The notes under the pieces were generated by a model, which was given only the letters and a program-made list of their open reading frames with translations, did not search any database and was not told where the DNA came from. The translations under genes and the position numbers were made by a program. DNA of 64,000 bases, taken from contig CM050648.1 in NCBI GenBank assembly GCA_027574665.1, forward strand, positions 140,802,175-140,866,174, written 5' to 3'. This stretch comes from Rhynochetos jubatus (Eukaryota > Chordata > Aves > Eurypygiformes > Rhynochetidae). Below, in pieces: positions 1 to 11,299 of this stretch (position 1 is its first letter; each line of letters begins with the position of its first letter).

Positions 1-420
1 GATGGCTGCGGGGAAAAGGGGTGACGCTGAGCATCACCCTCCACCCCCGGCCCGGCGGCGCTTTTGGCCGGAGCTGGCACCGGCCCAGGGAGCCCTGGCT
101 CGACACCACGCTTCTGCCTGCCGTAAGGTTTCTGGCCCTGCATCACCCGATGGCTCGCGGCCCCGGTTTCCCTGCCCCGGTCCCTGTAGCTGGGGGTTGC
201 AAATCCAGCGCCAGGAGGGACAGAGGGATTTACGCAACGTTTTCTTACGCTGTTTGTCCCAGTAAGAGGAGGGTTAACGCGGACTAAAATTTGCCCGACC
301 ACTGCTGGAAGCCTTTAGCTGCCATCGCCCTGTTCATCCCGGGAGGGCGAACCACGCACGGGCTGCCACGCTGCCCAGAGCCCCGCACAGCTCCCCGGGA
401 GCATCTCCGCTCGGGTGAAA
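1..420. promoter_or_regulatory. CpG-rich segment at the window edge
   Basis: About twenty CpG dinucleotides occur in the first 250 bases, while the following kilobases are CpG-poor, so this looks like the flank of a CpG island cut by the window edge. Open frames here are short and GC-driven, and no protein is recognisable. In mammals the neighbour beyond the 3' end of ZBTB25 is AKAP5, so this could belong to that gene's promoter, but nothing in the sequence proves it. Confidence 0.4.
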
Positions 421-3400
421 ACCAGCCTGAGCCAGCAGACAAGGTTTTGAGCTTTGCCACGCCTTTGTTCTGAGGGTGCAGCGTCTGGTTTAGAACAGTC
501 AGTGGAAATGTTTCCTCTCTTGGGCTGTTTTTGAAGTGGGGTCATTAGTTTTTCTTAATGAAACATGCAAATACTGTAAATGTTGCAATCGCGTCTCGGG
601 GAATTCAGTCCTGACACAGCTCTGGTTGTAAATATCTACGTGGCATGTAATTTAGGACAGATCCATCCTCATTACCTTTTTCTACCCAATTTCTTATTGC
701 CCAGAATATGTTTTCCTAGGGCTGGCCTGCTGGGAAGCCCACTCGGTTGCAGTCGTTTTTTGCATACCATGGCAAAAGGGAGAGAAAAGACTGGGTTTTA
801 TGAAACAGCAAAGCTGAAGATGATTGCAGCAGTATGGCATGACCTGCTGCTGGCAGACTGCCGTGGGAGGGCTCTGACAAACCTTCTCCCTTGGCCACTG
901 ACACCTCACGGTCCCATTCAATGATGCTGAATTGCATACATTGAGATGACTTCCCACGGCACCTCTGAAGGCTTCACTACATGGGACCTGTACCTTCTGC
1001 CTCCAAAATAGTAGAAAACTATTCAGTATCAACATCAGACTTCTAGAAAGCTCATGATAGCGGTGTTTCATAGTTTGATTTTTAACTGCAATGCTCGCTG
1101 TTTCAGCTTTATGTCGAGAGCAAATTTCTTTTTTTAACCTTCTCAGTGTGCACAAATGTGCCAAACCCCTATGGTGAGGGGCCCTGCACCCATGGATGGG
1201 CTGTCAGCCCTTCTGCACTCCCTGCATGCTGCTGCCCCCCGATTTTGCAGTGATTTGACAGACGAGATGCAAACGAAGAGCCTGCCCAAATGGCTGGTGT
1301 AGCCAGATGGCTGAAGACACTCATAACCACAGTCTGTGCAGAACGTAAAATGAGCTGAAGGGGTTTTTTTACCCTGTGTGAAGATGGGGTGAGCCCAGCC
1401 CAGCCATCAGCATCACCTCCTGGGCAGCCAGCAGCCACGTGCTGGCATTGCTCTCCCCGAGTCACCCAGAAATTCAAGGTGGAAGGGGTAAGATCCGAAC
1501 ATTTGCAGGTGAACGTTGAGAGGGGACAGGTTGCCTTTTAAAGATGACTTGGGCCAGTAACAGGCATTGAAGTCTCGCTCCTCTGGCACCGGTAATGCAA
1601 AGTTCAGCCTAACGCTTTCATTGCACAAGTGCTACCAAGTGGCATCTCCAGCCAGCACCGCAGGTGGTGAAAAGCAAGCTTCTCAGTAAAATAACTAGAC
1701 CCCATGCTGCAAGGGGGTTATAAATACCCTTTATTCCACACTGTTTGCCAGCAGCCCAAGCAGCACAGCCCTGTTGGACCCGACCTGTTAGCGTTCGAGC
1801 ACTAAAAATATTTCTAAATACCTATCTTGACACCGTTTAGCATGCGTTGGTCGTTGAGCCAGATGGCCCGCAGGCGGCATGTTCAGGCCAGCACTCAGAT
1901 ACCCATGGCAGTGATGGTAGCCACTGCAGCACTTTCTGGCATTTCAGAGGTTAACTTGAGCTGGCCGAGGAGTCTGCTCACGCTGTGGGGCTTTGGCAGG
2001 AGTCTGGGCACCAGTCTTCCCATGTTTTCATAAAACGTGAGCTGCAGAGCCCACAGACAAGGCACTTCGATGCCTGTGGATGGTCAGCTCTGCACCCTTG
2101 ATGCTGGGACCCCCGCGCAGTGCAGGGCAAGGCTCTGGGGGTCCCCTGGAGCTTTTAGACTTCAACCTTCAAGTATCAGCACCCACGGGCTGATACCTGG
2201 AGGGAATCGCCAGTGTCACTATTCTGCACACTGTGACAAATGATGTTTTCATGAGAAAAAGCCCACAAGGAATGAATATTTGCCAAGCCCAGCTGTGCAG
2301 GGCAGGCAGATTTTCAAGCATGCACCAGCATAAAGGTTAAGCACGTGGTAATTCACGTGTCTTCTACGCAGAGTAATAAAACTTCTTATGATGTATCCAG
2401 GAGCAGCTGCTGCCCTTGCTTAGCAGACGTAACTGTCTTCTGAAATTACTTTCTATTCATAAGACTTCGAGAAAATGATGTTTTTCAAGTTAACGTAACA
2501 CGGAGCCGGCGACTTCTGTCTCTCGAGCTTTTTCTACTCCTTTAATTACAACATTTTCACGCCTGCCATAGAAAACTGCTGAAAATGCATTTCTTGTACT
2601 GCCAATGAATCAAAAAATGCTTTTTGCAGCTGTTTGATGTCACAGACGTTCAGTACTGCCAAACTTAACCCAAGTACACCCTAGAAAGGGAGGTGACGAT
2701 AAAAATACCGCTTACAGTTGTAACTTTTCAAAGACGCCCTGAACACGTGCATGAAAAGTGCCGATTTCGGTACGATTCTGGCTTGATGGATGATCGCAGT
2801 CAGTACAACGGAGTCGCTCCTACAACATCTGTGTACGTAGAGCTGATTGATAGATACTTGGATCTTCTACCCAAGTTCCTATTTTTTATTGAAGCTCCCT
2901 TTTAATAGCCCAGAAATGAACAAAACAATCCTGCCCATACACCTGAAGAGGAGCAGCGTGTCCCAGAGGCACCTCCGGGCACTGTGGCTTGCTGTCCCCT
3001 CTGCTGTCCCCAGCACTGGGCTCTGTTACCACTGCCCCGTTACCTTTGCAGAGACATCAAGGCCCGTTTGACTTGCAGTATCAGTCCGTTCAGGCAAGTG
3101 AGGCATCTGGTTGAAGTTACCCAGGTGCCCACCTCCCACCGAATACTCTGAAAACTCATTTTTAGCTCTTCTCCACAGCTATGCCCTAACCCAGCAGATG
3201 CTCCTCTGTTCCTAACGGGGCTTCAATTAAATGTAGGAACCCGAGTGAAGCAAGCAGGACGCAGAAAAGCCAGCCCACTCGGTAAAGTGTCGCACACAAA
3301 GAGGGAATTACTGTAAAATACCGTAATTTTTTTTAACCGTCATGTAGAAATAGAGGTCAGTGGAAGCCAGGGGGCAGTTGCCCCAGTTATAAGCAGCCTG

Positions 3401-4765
3401 TGCTGGATGTGATTTAGATGATGCTATTAGCCCGGGAGAGACCCAGAAGGCTCTCTTCTAGGAAATGCTCCATGTGAATCGCTCTGTGCTCAGACATGGC
3501 ATTTGCAAGCCTGGATGTGGGCAGGGTTTTGTTTGTTTGCTTGTTTTAAAGAAAGGCTTTTTAAGCAGCGTTAAAACGCATTCACACCAGAGCAGCTTTA
3601 ATGGGTCCGAGAGGAGCGCTCAGTCTAGCAAGCACACCCCAAACCGCAGCGTGCGTTTTGTAACATCGTCCAGGCAGGCTCAGAGGCTGTTTGTTTTTCG
3701 CCTTTGTCTTAAAACACGATTTGGCAGCCCTCAGTGGCCAATCCATCCCCTGGAGTGTGCAGTTCCCTGCCCAGGAGAAGCGGCAGCCGCCTTACAGAGA
3801 CCTTGGATGGTCTTTTAATTCGGCAGCGATTTAATTGCAGCTCTTGCTCCAGGACAGTTTCAAAGACAGCTCAAGGATCCTGACTCCAAAGAGCTTTGGA
3901 GCGGGCATTTTGACAATAAACTGTGCTCACCATGGTTTAGGCCCCCCCCTTTCCGAAGGCAATGACTCGATTCCACCAGGACTGGCAGGGAGCCTCCCGC
4001 TTCTCAAAACTTGGGTAATGAGATTACGGGAGCCGCTCGCTAGGCTTTCGCTCTTCGCTGCAAAAGAAACCTCTGCGCTGCAAGAACTTCATGCGCCTGT
4101 TCGGGGTCTTGTGAGTAGGAGCATCTCTTGAGGGATGGGTTGGAAACCGTCTGGTAGGAAGCCTGGGCTATCTATCTCAGGTGAAAGACTACAGAGGGAC
4201 ACAGTAAGAGTCCGAGAGGAACATGTACAATTTAAAACCCTTCTTGGATAAGTTACTATTCTTCAGATATAATGATAGGTGAAAGGCAAAAAGGATGCGT
4301 TTGACCACTTTATGGTAAAACACAGAGAAGAAATAACACGTTACATGTTTGCTCTTAACAAATACACAGATTGTAATATTTAAGAATGTGGTTGCTCCAA
4401 GCAATACAGTCAGATTTTCACTGAGAAAATCCACGCGCGGTATTTAATCCTGTGAAGACCTGGGTTGGGACGTGCCTCCCGTCTGAAAGGAGGGGACGCT
4501 TCTTCGCAGCTTTCATTCCTCCTTGCAGAGAAGACGGTCCGACAATGGGACGTGGTCCTAGAGGGGCATCAACATTTCTCTCTGCTCATGCAGTCGCGAT
4601 TAACAAGGGAGGAGTAGGAATGAGGAAAAATGGATGCAAACCCCTTGAACCTAGAAGTAAATTCGAAAGACTGTACTGATGAGGCCTCAGGGCTAGTCAA
4701 GTGAAGGCTACCACCCCTACATCAGTGCCACCAGTTCCCCTGAAGAGACCAGGCTCCCACATCCT
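421..4765. other. Intergenic DNA, no gene recognised
   Basis: This is AT-balanced, CpG-poor sequence. The longest frames (for example minus strand 694-1164 and plus strand 3465-3818) show no domain, compositional bias or splice context of a coding exon. No RNA gene or clear interspersed repeat was recognised by eye. Confidence 0.5.
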
Positions 4766-5254
4766 CCGTATTTACACAGAGATTTATTAAGTGCAGTTAT
4801 ACAACACAAACTTCAGGATTCATCTCCTCGAGATATTTAATTAAAAACAAACTGTTTGGGAAACACGATACGTATTTCCCTCTACGCTTCCCTCCACCAA
4901 GTTTCAGAACAGCAATTCCATAGGATACCGACAGTCCTAGGCACCGTGCAGTGTATCAGACGATGTTTAATTCAGCAACAGTCTTAATGCTCGTGAAGCA
5001 GAGCAGGAATAAGTTTACATTTACAAAAAATGTGAGTTACACAGAGGCTTCCAAGAAGGACTTAGATGGGAATTGGGCTGAGCTTAAGTTAGAGACATTA
5101 AAAAAAACCAAGTACACAAATTAAGTGTGTAGTTCTTCACACTTAGCGGTGACGGGAATGAATGAAGACAAATCAGCTGCAGAGAGCAGCCACTCATTAG
5201 ATGCAAAATGCCAAATATCCAGTTTCAGCACATAAAGGCTACACAGGGGGACAG
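4766..5254 (-). other. ZBTB25: ZBTB25 3' UTR
   Basis: This is the stretch between the ZBTB25 stop codon and the first good poly(A) signal on the minus strand, at 4783-4788. It gives a 3' UTR of roughly 490 nt. The cleavage point is estimated from usual signal-to-cleavage spacing. A longer UTR using another signal further left is possible. Confidence 0.55.
4783..4788 (-). terminator. ZBTB25: ZBTB25 poly(A) signal AATAAA
   Basis: The plus strand reads TTTATT, so the minus strand carries a canonical AATAAA hexamer about 470 nt past the ZBTB25 stop codon. Confidence 0.6.
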
Positions 5255-6392
5255 CTACTCTACCAGGATCGTATCAACACTTTCTTGGATGAGATCTGAC
5301 TCCAGTACACATTCATCTAAGTGGTCTTGGGATAAACTGGAGCTTTTCCCCACGCTCTCGCTGTCACAGTAAGGACGAAACCTGGGGGTTGCAGGGCTCT
5401 CGAGTCGCTGGCAACGGCTGTATTTGTGCTGCTTCCCTCTGTGCATGTACATGTGTTCGAGCAACTGGCTCTTTCGGAAAAACGTGCGGCCACAGATGGT
5501 GCAACTGAGTTTTCTCTTTCTCGAGAAAGAAAAGTTACAGTTCAGCTCCACCGGTTCGTGGTCCTTGGAGATGAGGGAGAGCTGGCCAATCTGCAGAGGC
5601 TCCAGGTCACTGCAGCTCGGATGCTCCAGCTGATGCTCGTCCTCCTTGAGAAGGAAGGCCCCGAGGCGGTGGCCATCCCCAGCCTCCCTGTCCTCAGCCA
5701 GGGGCTGCACCTCCCCCAGGTCGCTGCTCTCCAGGATGGAGGCCGGCACACCGAACGGCAGCGAGCCCGAGACGTGGGTGTGCAAGTGCTGCCGCAGCCC
5801 TCCCCGGGAGTCGAAACGCTCCCCGCAGTAGTGACACAAGTGCACCCTGAGGCTGGCCTTAGCAAAGATGGGGCTTGCTACCTCCGGAGAAGGAGGGGTG
5901 CAGCTCTGGGATGCCACGGGCTCCGAGTCGCAGCTCTCCTGCTTTATAGAGACCGAGAGCTTCGGCCGTTCTTCTGCCGGCTTGGCGAGAGCAGCAGGCT
6001 GAGCGGAGGGGCGAGCGATCTGCTGGTCCAGGGAGCTGTCATCCAGGCCAATGGCCAGAGAGAGTTGCAGCTGCGGGGGGTCGCCCTGGGCAGCAGCCCT
6101 GCCGCCCGCCTTGGGCAGACTCTCCTTCGCTCCCAGGCGTTCCTTCGACGGCTTGTGCGCGGTCGAGATCTGGATGCCGTACAAGTTGGAAGACTGGACC
6201 GGCTCTGGGGAGAATACTTGGTTCATCTCGATGGCGATATGGGAGAGGTGGTCTGCGTGCAGAAAGCGGATGCCCTCCTCCAGTCGGCTCTGGCTGACGC
6301 TCTGCTTTGGCCCTTTGCCGGTGTACATGACATGCAACAAGTAACTAAATATGTCAGGCTGGATGTCTGCAGGCTGAATCTTTATGCATTCG
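5255..6392 (-). other. ZBTB25: ZBTB25 last coding exon
   Basis: The acceptor AG lies at 6394-6393 after a pyrimidine-rich tract. The exon supplies residues 58-436, including the second half of the BTB domain and both zinc fingers. The open frame runs 14 bases upstream of the acceptor by chance and gives a false Met at 6406. Confidence 0.93.
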
Positions 6393-7758
6393 CTGAAAGA
6401 AGGCAAATTAGTAAGTACATACAGGGCTCCAAATTACAGTCCTGATCCATTACGTGCCCGTTCTCTTGCTCTGCGTTCGCTGCACGGCTGCCTGCCTCCC
6501 GGTTCACAACGAGCAGCGCTCCCCACCAAGACTTGCAGAAGTGCACGTGCCCTGTTTGCACAGCAAAGCGCCTGAGCCCATATTTACCCCCGTGATTACA
6601 AAGACTGTGCGCAGAACCGCAGCCGGGGACGGTGAGAGCAGCCAGCCCCTGGTCGCCCCGTCACTCACACGCACAGCCAATTGCTGCCGCACGGCACCGC
6701 AGCGATGCCAGACAAGCTGTGCAGCACCAGCGTGTGCCACCTTAGTAACACGAGGCAAACTGTATTTGTGTGCTTAAGTAATAAATTCAGCTGCCACTAC
6801 TGCATAATCTTTATGAGCTTTGCACTTAAGTGTCAGTAAACAACATCTATTGGAAAGGAAGTTAACTGATCTTCCCACTTCCAGCCAAAGGGCTGATGGC
6901 TAATGATTATCCTGCAAAGGTGCTGGGGGCCACGGCCCTCAAAAAGGAGAATGGAGACGGGTTTAATCAATTACAAGCAGCTGCTCATAGGCGAGATCAG
7001 ACCTTGGCACTGCTGTTGTTATACCTGCAGAACCACTCCTGACCCGGCCGGATGAAGCGTCTGAGCAGCAGCTTGAAATAAATTGATGATCTCAGTCTCG
7101 GCCCTTATCTGCAAGAGCCTGAAGCACAGAGCTGCGATAAGACTACGGTTCCTTGATTGCTTCAAGCCCACGGGCCCTGCCAGGAGCGACAGTCCCACCC
7201 AGCAAGTTTGCCCACGAGCTAATGCAAAGTAATGGACACGCTGCGTACGGGTAGGAGGTACGTGGCTATCCCTGGACTGCAAATCTGTGAGGTTCTCGCT
7301 GCAGGAGGACTGGGGATGTTTATCTTCTCTGGTCACGCAGACGTCTCATCTTCAAAACGCGGGGCCTGATGTTGGCGTTTGCTGACTAAGAGGGTGGCTT
7401 GAAAGAACAGCACTTTGTGGACTGGGAATGTTTAGAGAGCTGAGGTGTGTGCTGGGTTAGAAAAACAACCTCAGGCCGTCTAACATCCCCACTCACGCTG
7501 GTTTAGGCTGTAATACCTTGCGAAAGGGGAAAAAGCGAGTTGAGCAGAGCGGTTATACGGTAGGAGGAGAGCTGTGCGTCCTTACCTCGTCTGATGAATA
7601 AATATCATCTTAAAATAGTTTGAGAAAGCAGCGAGCACCGCTCTGTGGGCTTTGAAGTAAACATCTCCAATGGCAACCGTGCAGTCACACAGAAAGCCAA
7701 ACTCCCGCTGCATGTTCAGCTGCTGGAGGAGGAGGACGCTGTGGCCGGTCGCATCCAT
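5255..7758 (-). CDS. ZBTB25: Zinc finger and BTB domain-containing protein 25
   Basis: The coding sequence is spliced from two minus-strand exons, 7758-7586 and 6392-5255, giving 436 residues (human about 435). The 1193-base intron starts GTAAGG and ends TTCTTTCAG; the Ser-58 codon is split AG|C across it. The ATG at 7758 has a strong Kozak context (GCCATGG). Residues 1 to about 115 form a BTB/POZ dimerisation domain opening with [16 protein letters not shown]. Two C2H2 fingers follow: C244/C247/H260/H264 and C355/C358/H371/H375, the second just after a basic RKRK stretch that may act as a nuclear localisation signal. The end, DTILVE, matches the human protein as I remember it. BTB-zinc-finger proteins are nuclear DNA-binding regulators, usually repressors; the targets here are unknown. 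The gene is divergent from its paralogue ZBTB1. Nothing appears broken. Confidence 0.96.
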
Positions 7759-7765
7759 GGCGTGC
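7586..7765 (-). other. ZBTB25: ZBTB25 first coding exon (BTB N-terminus)
   Basis: The acceptor (TTGCTCTCAG) ends at 7766, seven untranslated bases precede the ATG at 7758, and the donor is ACGAG|GTAAG with GT at 7585-7584. It encodes residues 1-57 plus two bases of codon 58. The encoded stretch is too short to stand out as an open frame; I found it by looking for the BTB signature and confirmed it by the phase match to the next exon. Confidence 0.92.
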
Positions 7766-7939
7766 CTGAGAGCAAGGGGACGAGATGTTCACCTCATGGA
7801 GACACCACAGAGCTCCCGAAACGTGGGTTTCTCACCCCTGAAACGAGGCGGGTGCTCGGCACAGAGCACGGCCTCGCAGAGCCTCTTCCCTCCGCCGGAC
7901 AAGCCCCGCACCCCCGTTTTTAGCCGTTTCCCCCACCGA

Positions 7940-9020
7940 CGCCACGGCCGGTGCCCAAACCCGCGTTCCAGGAGCTCAGAACCTCTCCGGGACGTTTCTA
8001 CTCCGGGACATGCCAAGCAGAGCTGTTTCTCCTACGAATTAACTACGCTCAGCGGTGCGGCGGCACTAACTTTAAGCCTGGCTGGGGTTTTGGCGCTGCC
8101 CTGGGATGGCGCTTGCCCCCTGCACATCCCCCGTGCGCGGAGCCGCCGCGGCGGGTGCGCAGGGAGCGGCGGGGCCGGGAGCGGCTGCCGCTCACAGAGG
8201 GGGCCCTGTGCCGCCCAACAAAGCCCCCATTGTGCCGGGCGGAGCAGCCCCCGCGGCCCCTTTGCAAATAAACGCTGATCTTTGCTATTGTTTCAGCTGA
8301 AAATTATTGTGCCCGGGGGGCGGGGGTTGAGCGCAGCCTCCCCGGGGAGCGTAACCAGCGCCCTCCCTTCCCGGCCCGGCCCCCCGCGGCTCCCCCGCAG
8401 CCGCTTACCCGCGCGGAAGCGCAGCGCTGAGCCCGGCTCGGCACCGCCCGCCCCCGCTGCCAGCCCAGCGGATGGGGTGGGCGCTGCCCCCCCCGCGCTT
8501 CCTGCCGCCGGGGCGGGCCGGGCCGTGCCGAGCCGGACTGGGCTGGGCTGGGCCCGGCTGGCCGCGCCGCCCCCGCCGCTCCGCTTCGCCTGGAAAAAGT
8601 GAGCGCGGCCCCTTGCGCGGCTGCTGCGCGGTCGGGGAGGGCGGCTGGCGGGGGCGTGCGCCTCGGGGCTGCCGAGAGCATGGCGTGCCGCGCTCCGCGG
8701 CGCTCGGGGTGTCGTTGGGTTGGGGTTTTTTTAACAGAAAACACGCGGTAACAGGCGCCTCCCCGCCCCGCCGGCTCGTGAAAAGGGCGGTGGAGATACG
8801 ATCTGGCGATGTCTGCGGCCTGAGTGCTTTCTTTAACCACCGGCGAATCCTGCGGACGCACCATTTCTCTCTCTGCCCCGCTCCAATCTCTTATTAATTT
8901 TTAAACCAGGGGTTATTTTGGGCCAGAGCAGCCGCAGCAGGGCCTGGCGGGGGTGGAGGGGGGGGCTGGGGGGAGGGGTGGGCAGTGCCACCCCCGGCTC
9001 CGCTCTCCCGGGTTCCGGCA
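7940..9020. promoter_or_regulatory. ZBTB25: CpG island, probable ZBTB25 promoter
   Basis: This is a GC- and CpG-rich tract with several GC boxes, densest at about 8330-8700, directly upstream of the first ZBTB25 coding exon on the minus strand. No TATA box is evident, as usual for CpG-island promoters. Long frames through this tract on both strands are composition artefacts. Confidence 0.65.
8409..8600 (-). other. ZBTB25: Putative non-coding exon 1 of ZBTB25
   Basis: A minus-strand donor G|GTAAGC with GT at 8408-8407 sits inside the CpG island and could pair with the acceptor at 7767-7766, giving a 643-base intron. The transcription start near 8600 is only an estimate. This is inferred from splice consensus and position, not from transcripts. 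Confidence 0.4.
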
Positions 9021-11299
9021 GCTCATCCTTGGTGTTAACATTTCTCATGAGGTTTCCCGAATTGCTTTCTGAACCTGTTTAAACTGCCCGGTCCCAGCAC
9101 TCTCCTGCTGCCGCCAGGTTAGTTTGATGTCCCCGGGTTGGTTTTTTTGGCTGGAAAATGCAGTGAAAGTCGCTGTTCGTGTGCTTTCTCCGTGGTTTTG
9201 GTGCAGTTCCGTAGGTCTATCGCGCCCGTATCCTCAGCGGGGTCTCTCCTTGCTCAGAGCCTCTGCAGGAAACACTCCGCTCCCTGGATCATCACGTTTT
9301 GTTCTCTCTCCTCCTTTGCCACTTGGCAGTTCGTTTTACTGTTGCGTTGCTCTGATGGTGATTTTTTTCATTTTAATTGGGCCGTGCCTGAATCTTTGGG
9401 GTGAGTAACGCCCCCGGCCCTCCAGAATCCAGCAGTTTACGGGGCTGTTTCCAGCAGTGCCTCGAGGCAGCCTGAGCCGGGGCAGAAGATGGAGACAGGG
9501 CTGGGTGAAGACGAAAAGTCACCTCGGAAGTTGCTCCATGCAGTGTTTGCTGCGTATCCCACTGACCGGTGAAGCTTTCTCTTTCCCACTGCTCCACGTT
9601 TTATTTCTTCTGTTTTAAATAAAAAGCTCACACGGCTCGGGGATCATCTTCCCCTCCTCCTGTGTTTGCGCAGCAGCAGGGTTGAGAGTTGATGGAGCTA
9701 TAATCCTCCTGTTCCTGTTAACATCGATAGCCGCTTTTCTTCCCCCAAAAGGTTGGCAGGAGGTGACTCAAGGTTTTGTGCTCCATTCTGGGTTATTTAA
9801 CATACTTATGTACCCACGTACATGTTATTTATTTAAATGATTAATTATTTACATGTTATTTAGGTTGACTCCGAGCCAGAGGGCTTTGAAGAGCTTCGGA
9901 GAAACCGGAGCCAAAATGATGGAAGCGGTGAAGAGAAATGAAAGCTGGTGTTTTGATGTGAAGTGATACACCGATGGGTCAAAAAGGAGAGCAGGACATA
10001 ATCACAGCTGTCTTCACGGGCACTTCTGCCCGGTCTCCTCTGTGGCTAGAAAATAATAATTAAAAACATAAATTAGCAAGACGAGTGCAGTGGAAGGGTC
10101 CTGAGAAAGGGGGGGCAGTGTGAAAAAGGGGGACTGCCCTGTGCCCCATCGTACCTAGAAGCTGGGACGGAGCGAGAGGCTGCATGAGCCTGCATGGGTG
10201 CCCTTTGCTTGTGTTGCCCTGAGGTGTGTGAGGGGCTGGAGAGAAAAAGACCTTTGAACCATCAGAAAAAAACCCTTTTCAGTGTGACTGGAAAGCCACG
10301 ACCGTGTCACCGCACAGAGGCCATTTATTTAACTTCCTATAAAACAGGAAAACCCTCGAAGAAGAAGTTGTACGGCGGGGGTCCCTCCGCCTTTTGCGGG
10401 GGCTGGTGCCTTACAGCATGGAGGTTTCTTTCCCTTGGCACCACTGCGGGCGTCACACCCCAAGGCTGCAGCGTAGTGAGGGGGGAGACGAGGGGATTTT
10501 TGAGACACACGGTGAAAACTCCACTTTTATTCAGTAGCGGTCAGAAAATCCCCAGACAGACCCAGGAGGAAGGAGTGATGTCCCGTTTGGAAACTGGGAT
10601 CCTGTTAATTGGGTTTGTCCCGTTTGCTTTCCCAGGGGAGGGTTGCCTAGGAAAACCTTGGGGATCACCGAAGCAGGGATCCATGCTGGTACATTTTGAC
10701 GCTGTAAAAAGGAAAGCAACATTGTGTTGCTGCTGCTGTTGTTACTGCCATCATTTTCAAATTTGTAATCAAAACTTTGCTGCAATTACATTTTGCCCTT
10801 TGGCTTCTCTGGACCCAAGAGGGATCTTGGATGGTTGGGGCAAACATAAAAACGATGGTGTCTCCACAAAGCGCATCGGAATGAAGGAGCTGTGCAGAGC
10901 AAACGCTTCCGATGCTTGTGCTGAATGACGAACGTCACTTTGGGGTTGGAAAAGTCAAGTGGCAAGAGTGGGAGGAAAGCCTGGCCTGGCAGATGTTTGC
11001 TGGTAGCCGAGGGGCTGCCGGCAGCTTCGGAAGATCCCGCTTGCTCACACGGGCCAGTTCGAGGGGCTGGGTGGTGGTACGGGCGATCCGGAGTGATGGG
11101 AAGAGGGCCTGGGAAAGCTCCTGGAAAGAAAGGGGGAGGAAAACCAGAAAGGGCCATCCTGAGGATCTGTGATGAAGCATGGCAGTGGCTGCCAGCCCCC
11201 GTGCTCCCTGCATCACGGCAGAACTCCAGGAGGGGAAGGCTGTGATAGGAACGTGCGAAATCGCAGCGGAAAGGAAATACTCTCCCATGCGACTTGCGC
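9021..11299. other. Spacer between the ZBTB25 and ZBTB1 promoters
   Basis: There is no recognised gene. The segment holds a TA-rich stretch at about 9790-9860, with the 12-mer ACATGTTATTTA present twice, and an unrecognised 244-codon open frame on the plus strand at 10194-10928, discussed separately. Confidence 0.5.

Noticed and set aside
6393-6406. Methionine at 6406 as the ZBTB25 start
   Set aside because: It lies in the intron's pyrimidine tract. The BTB N-terminus is in the exon at 7586-7758 and joins in phase at 6392.
5426-6445. 339-codon plus-strand frame opposite ZBTB25
   Set aside because: It is an antisense shadow of the conserved ZBTB25 exon; its sequence has no domain.
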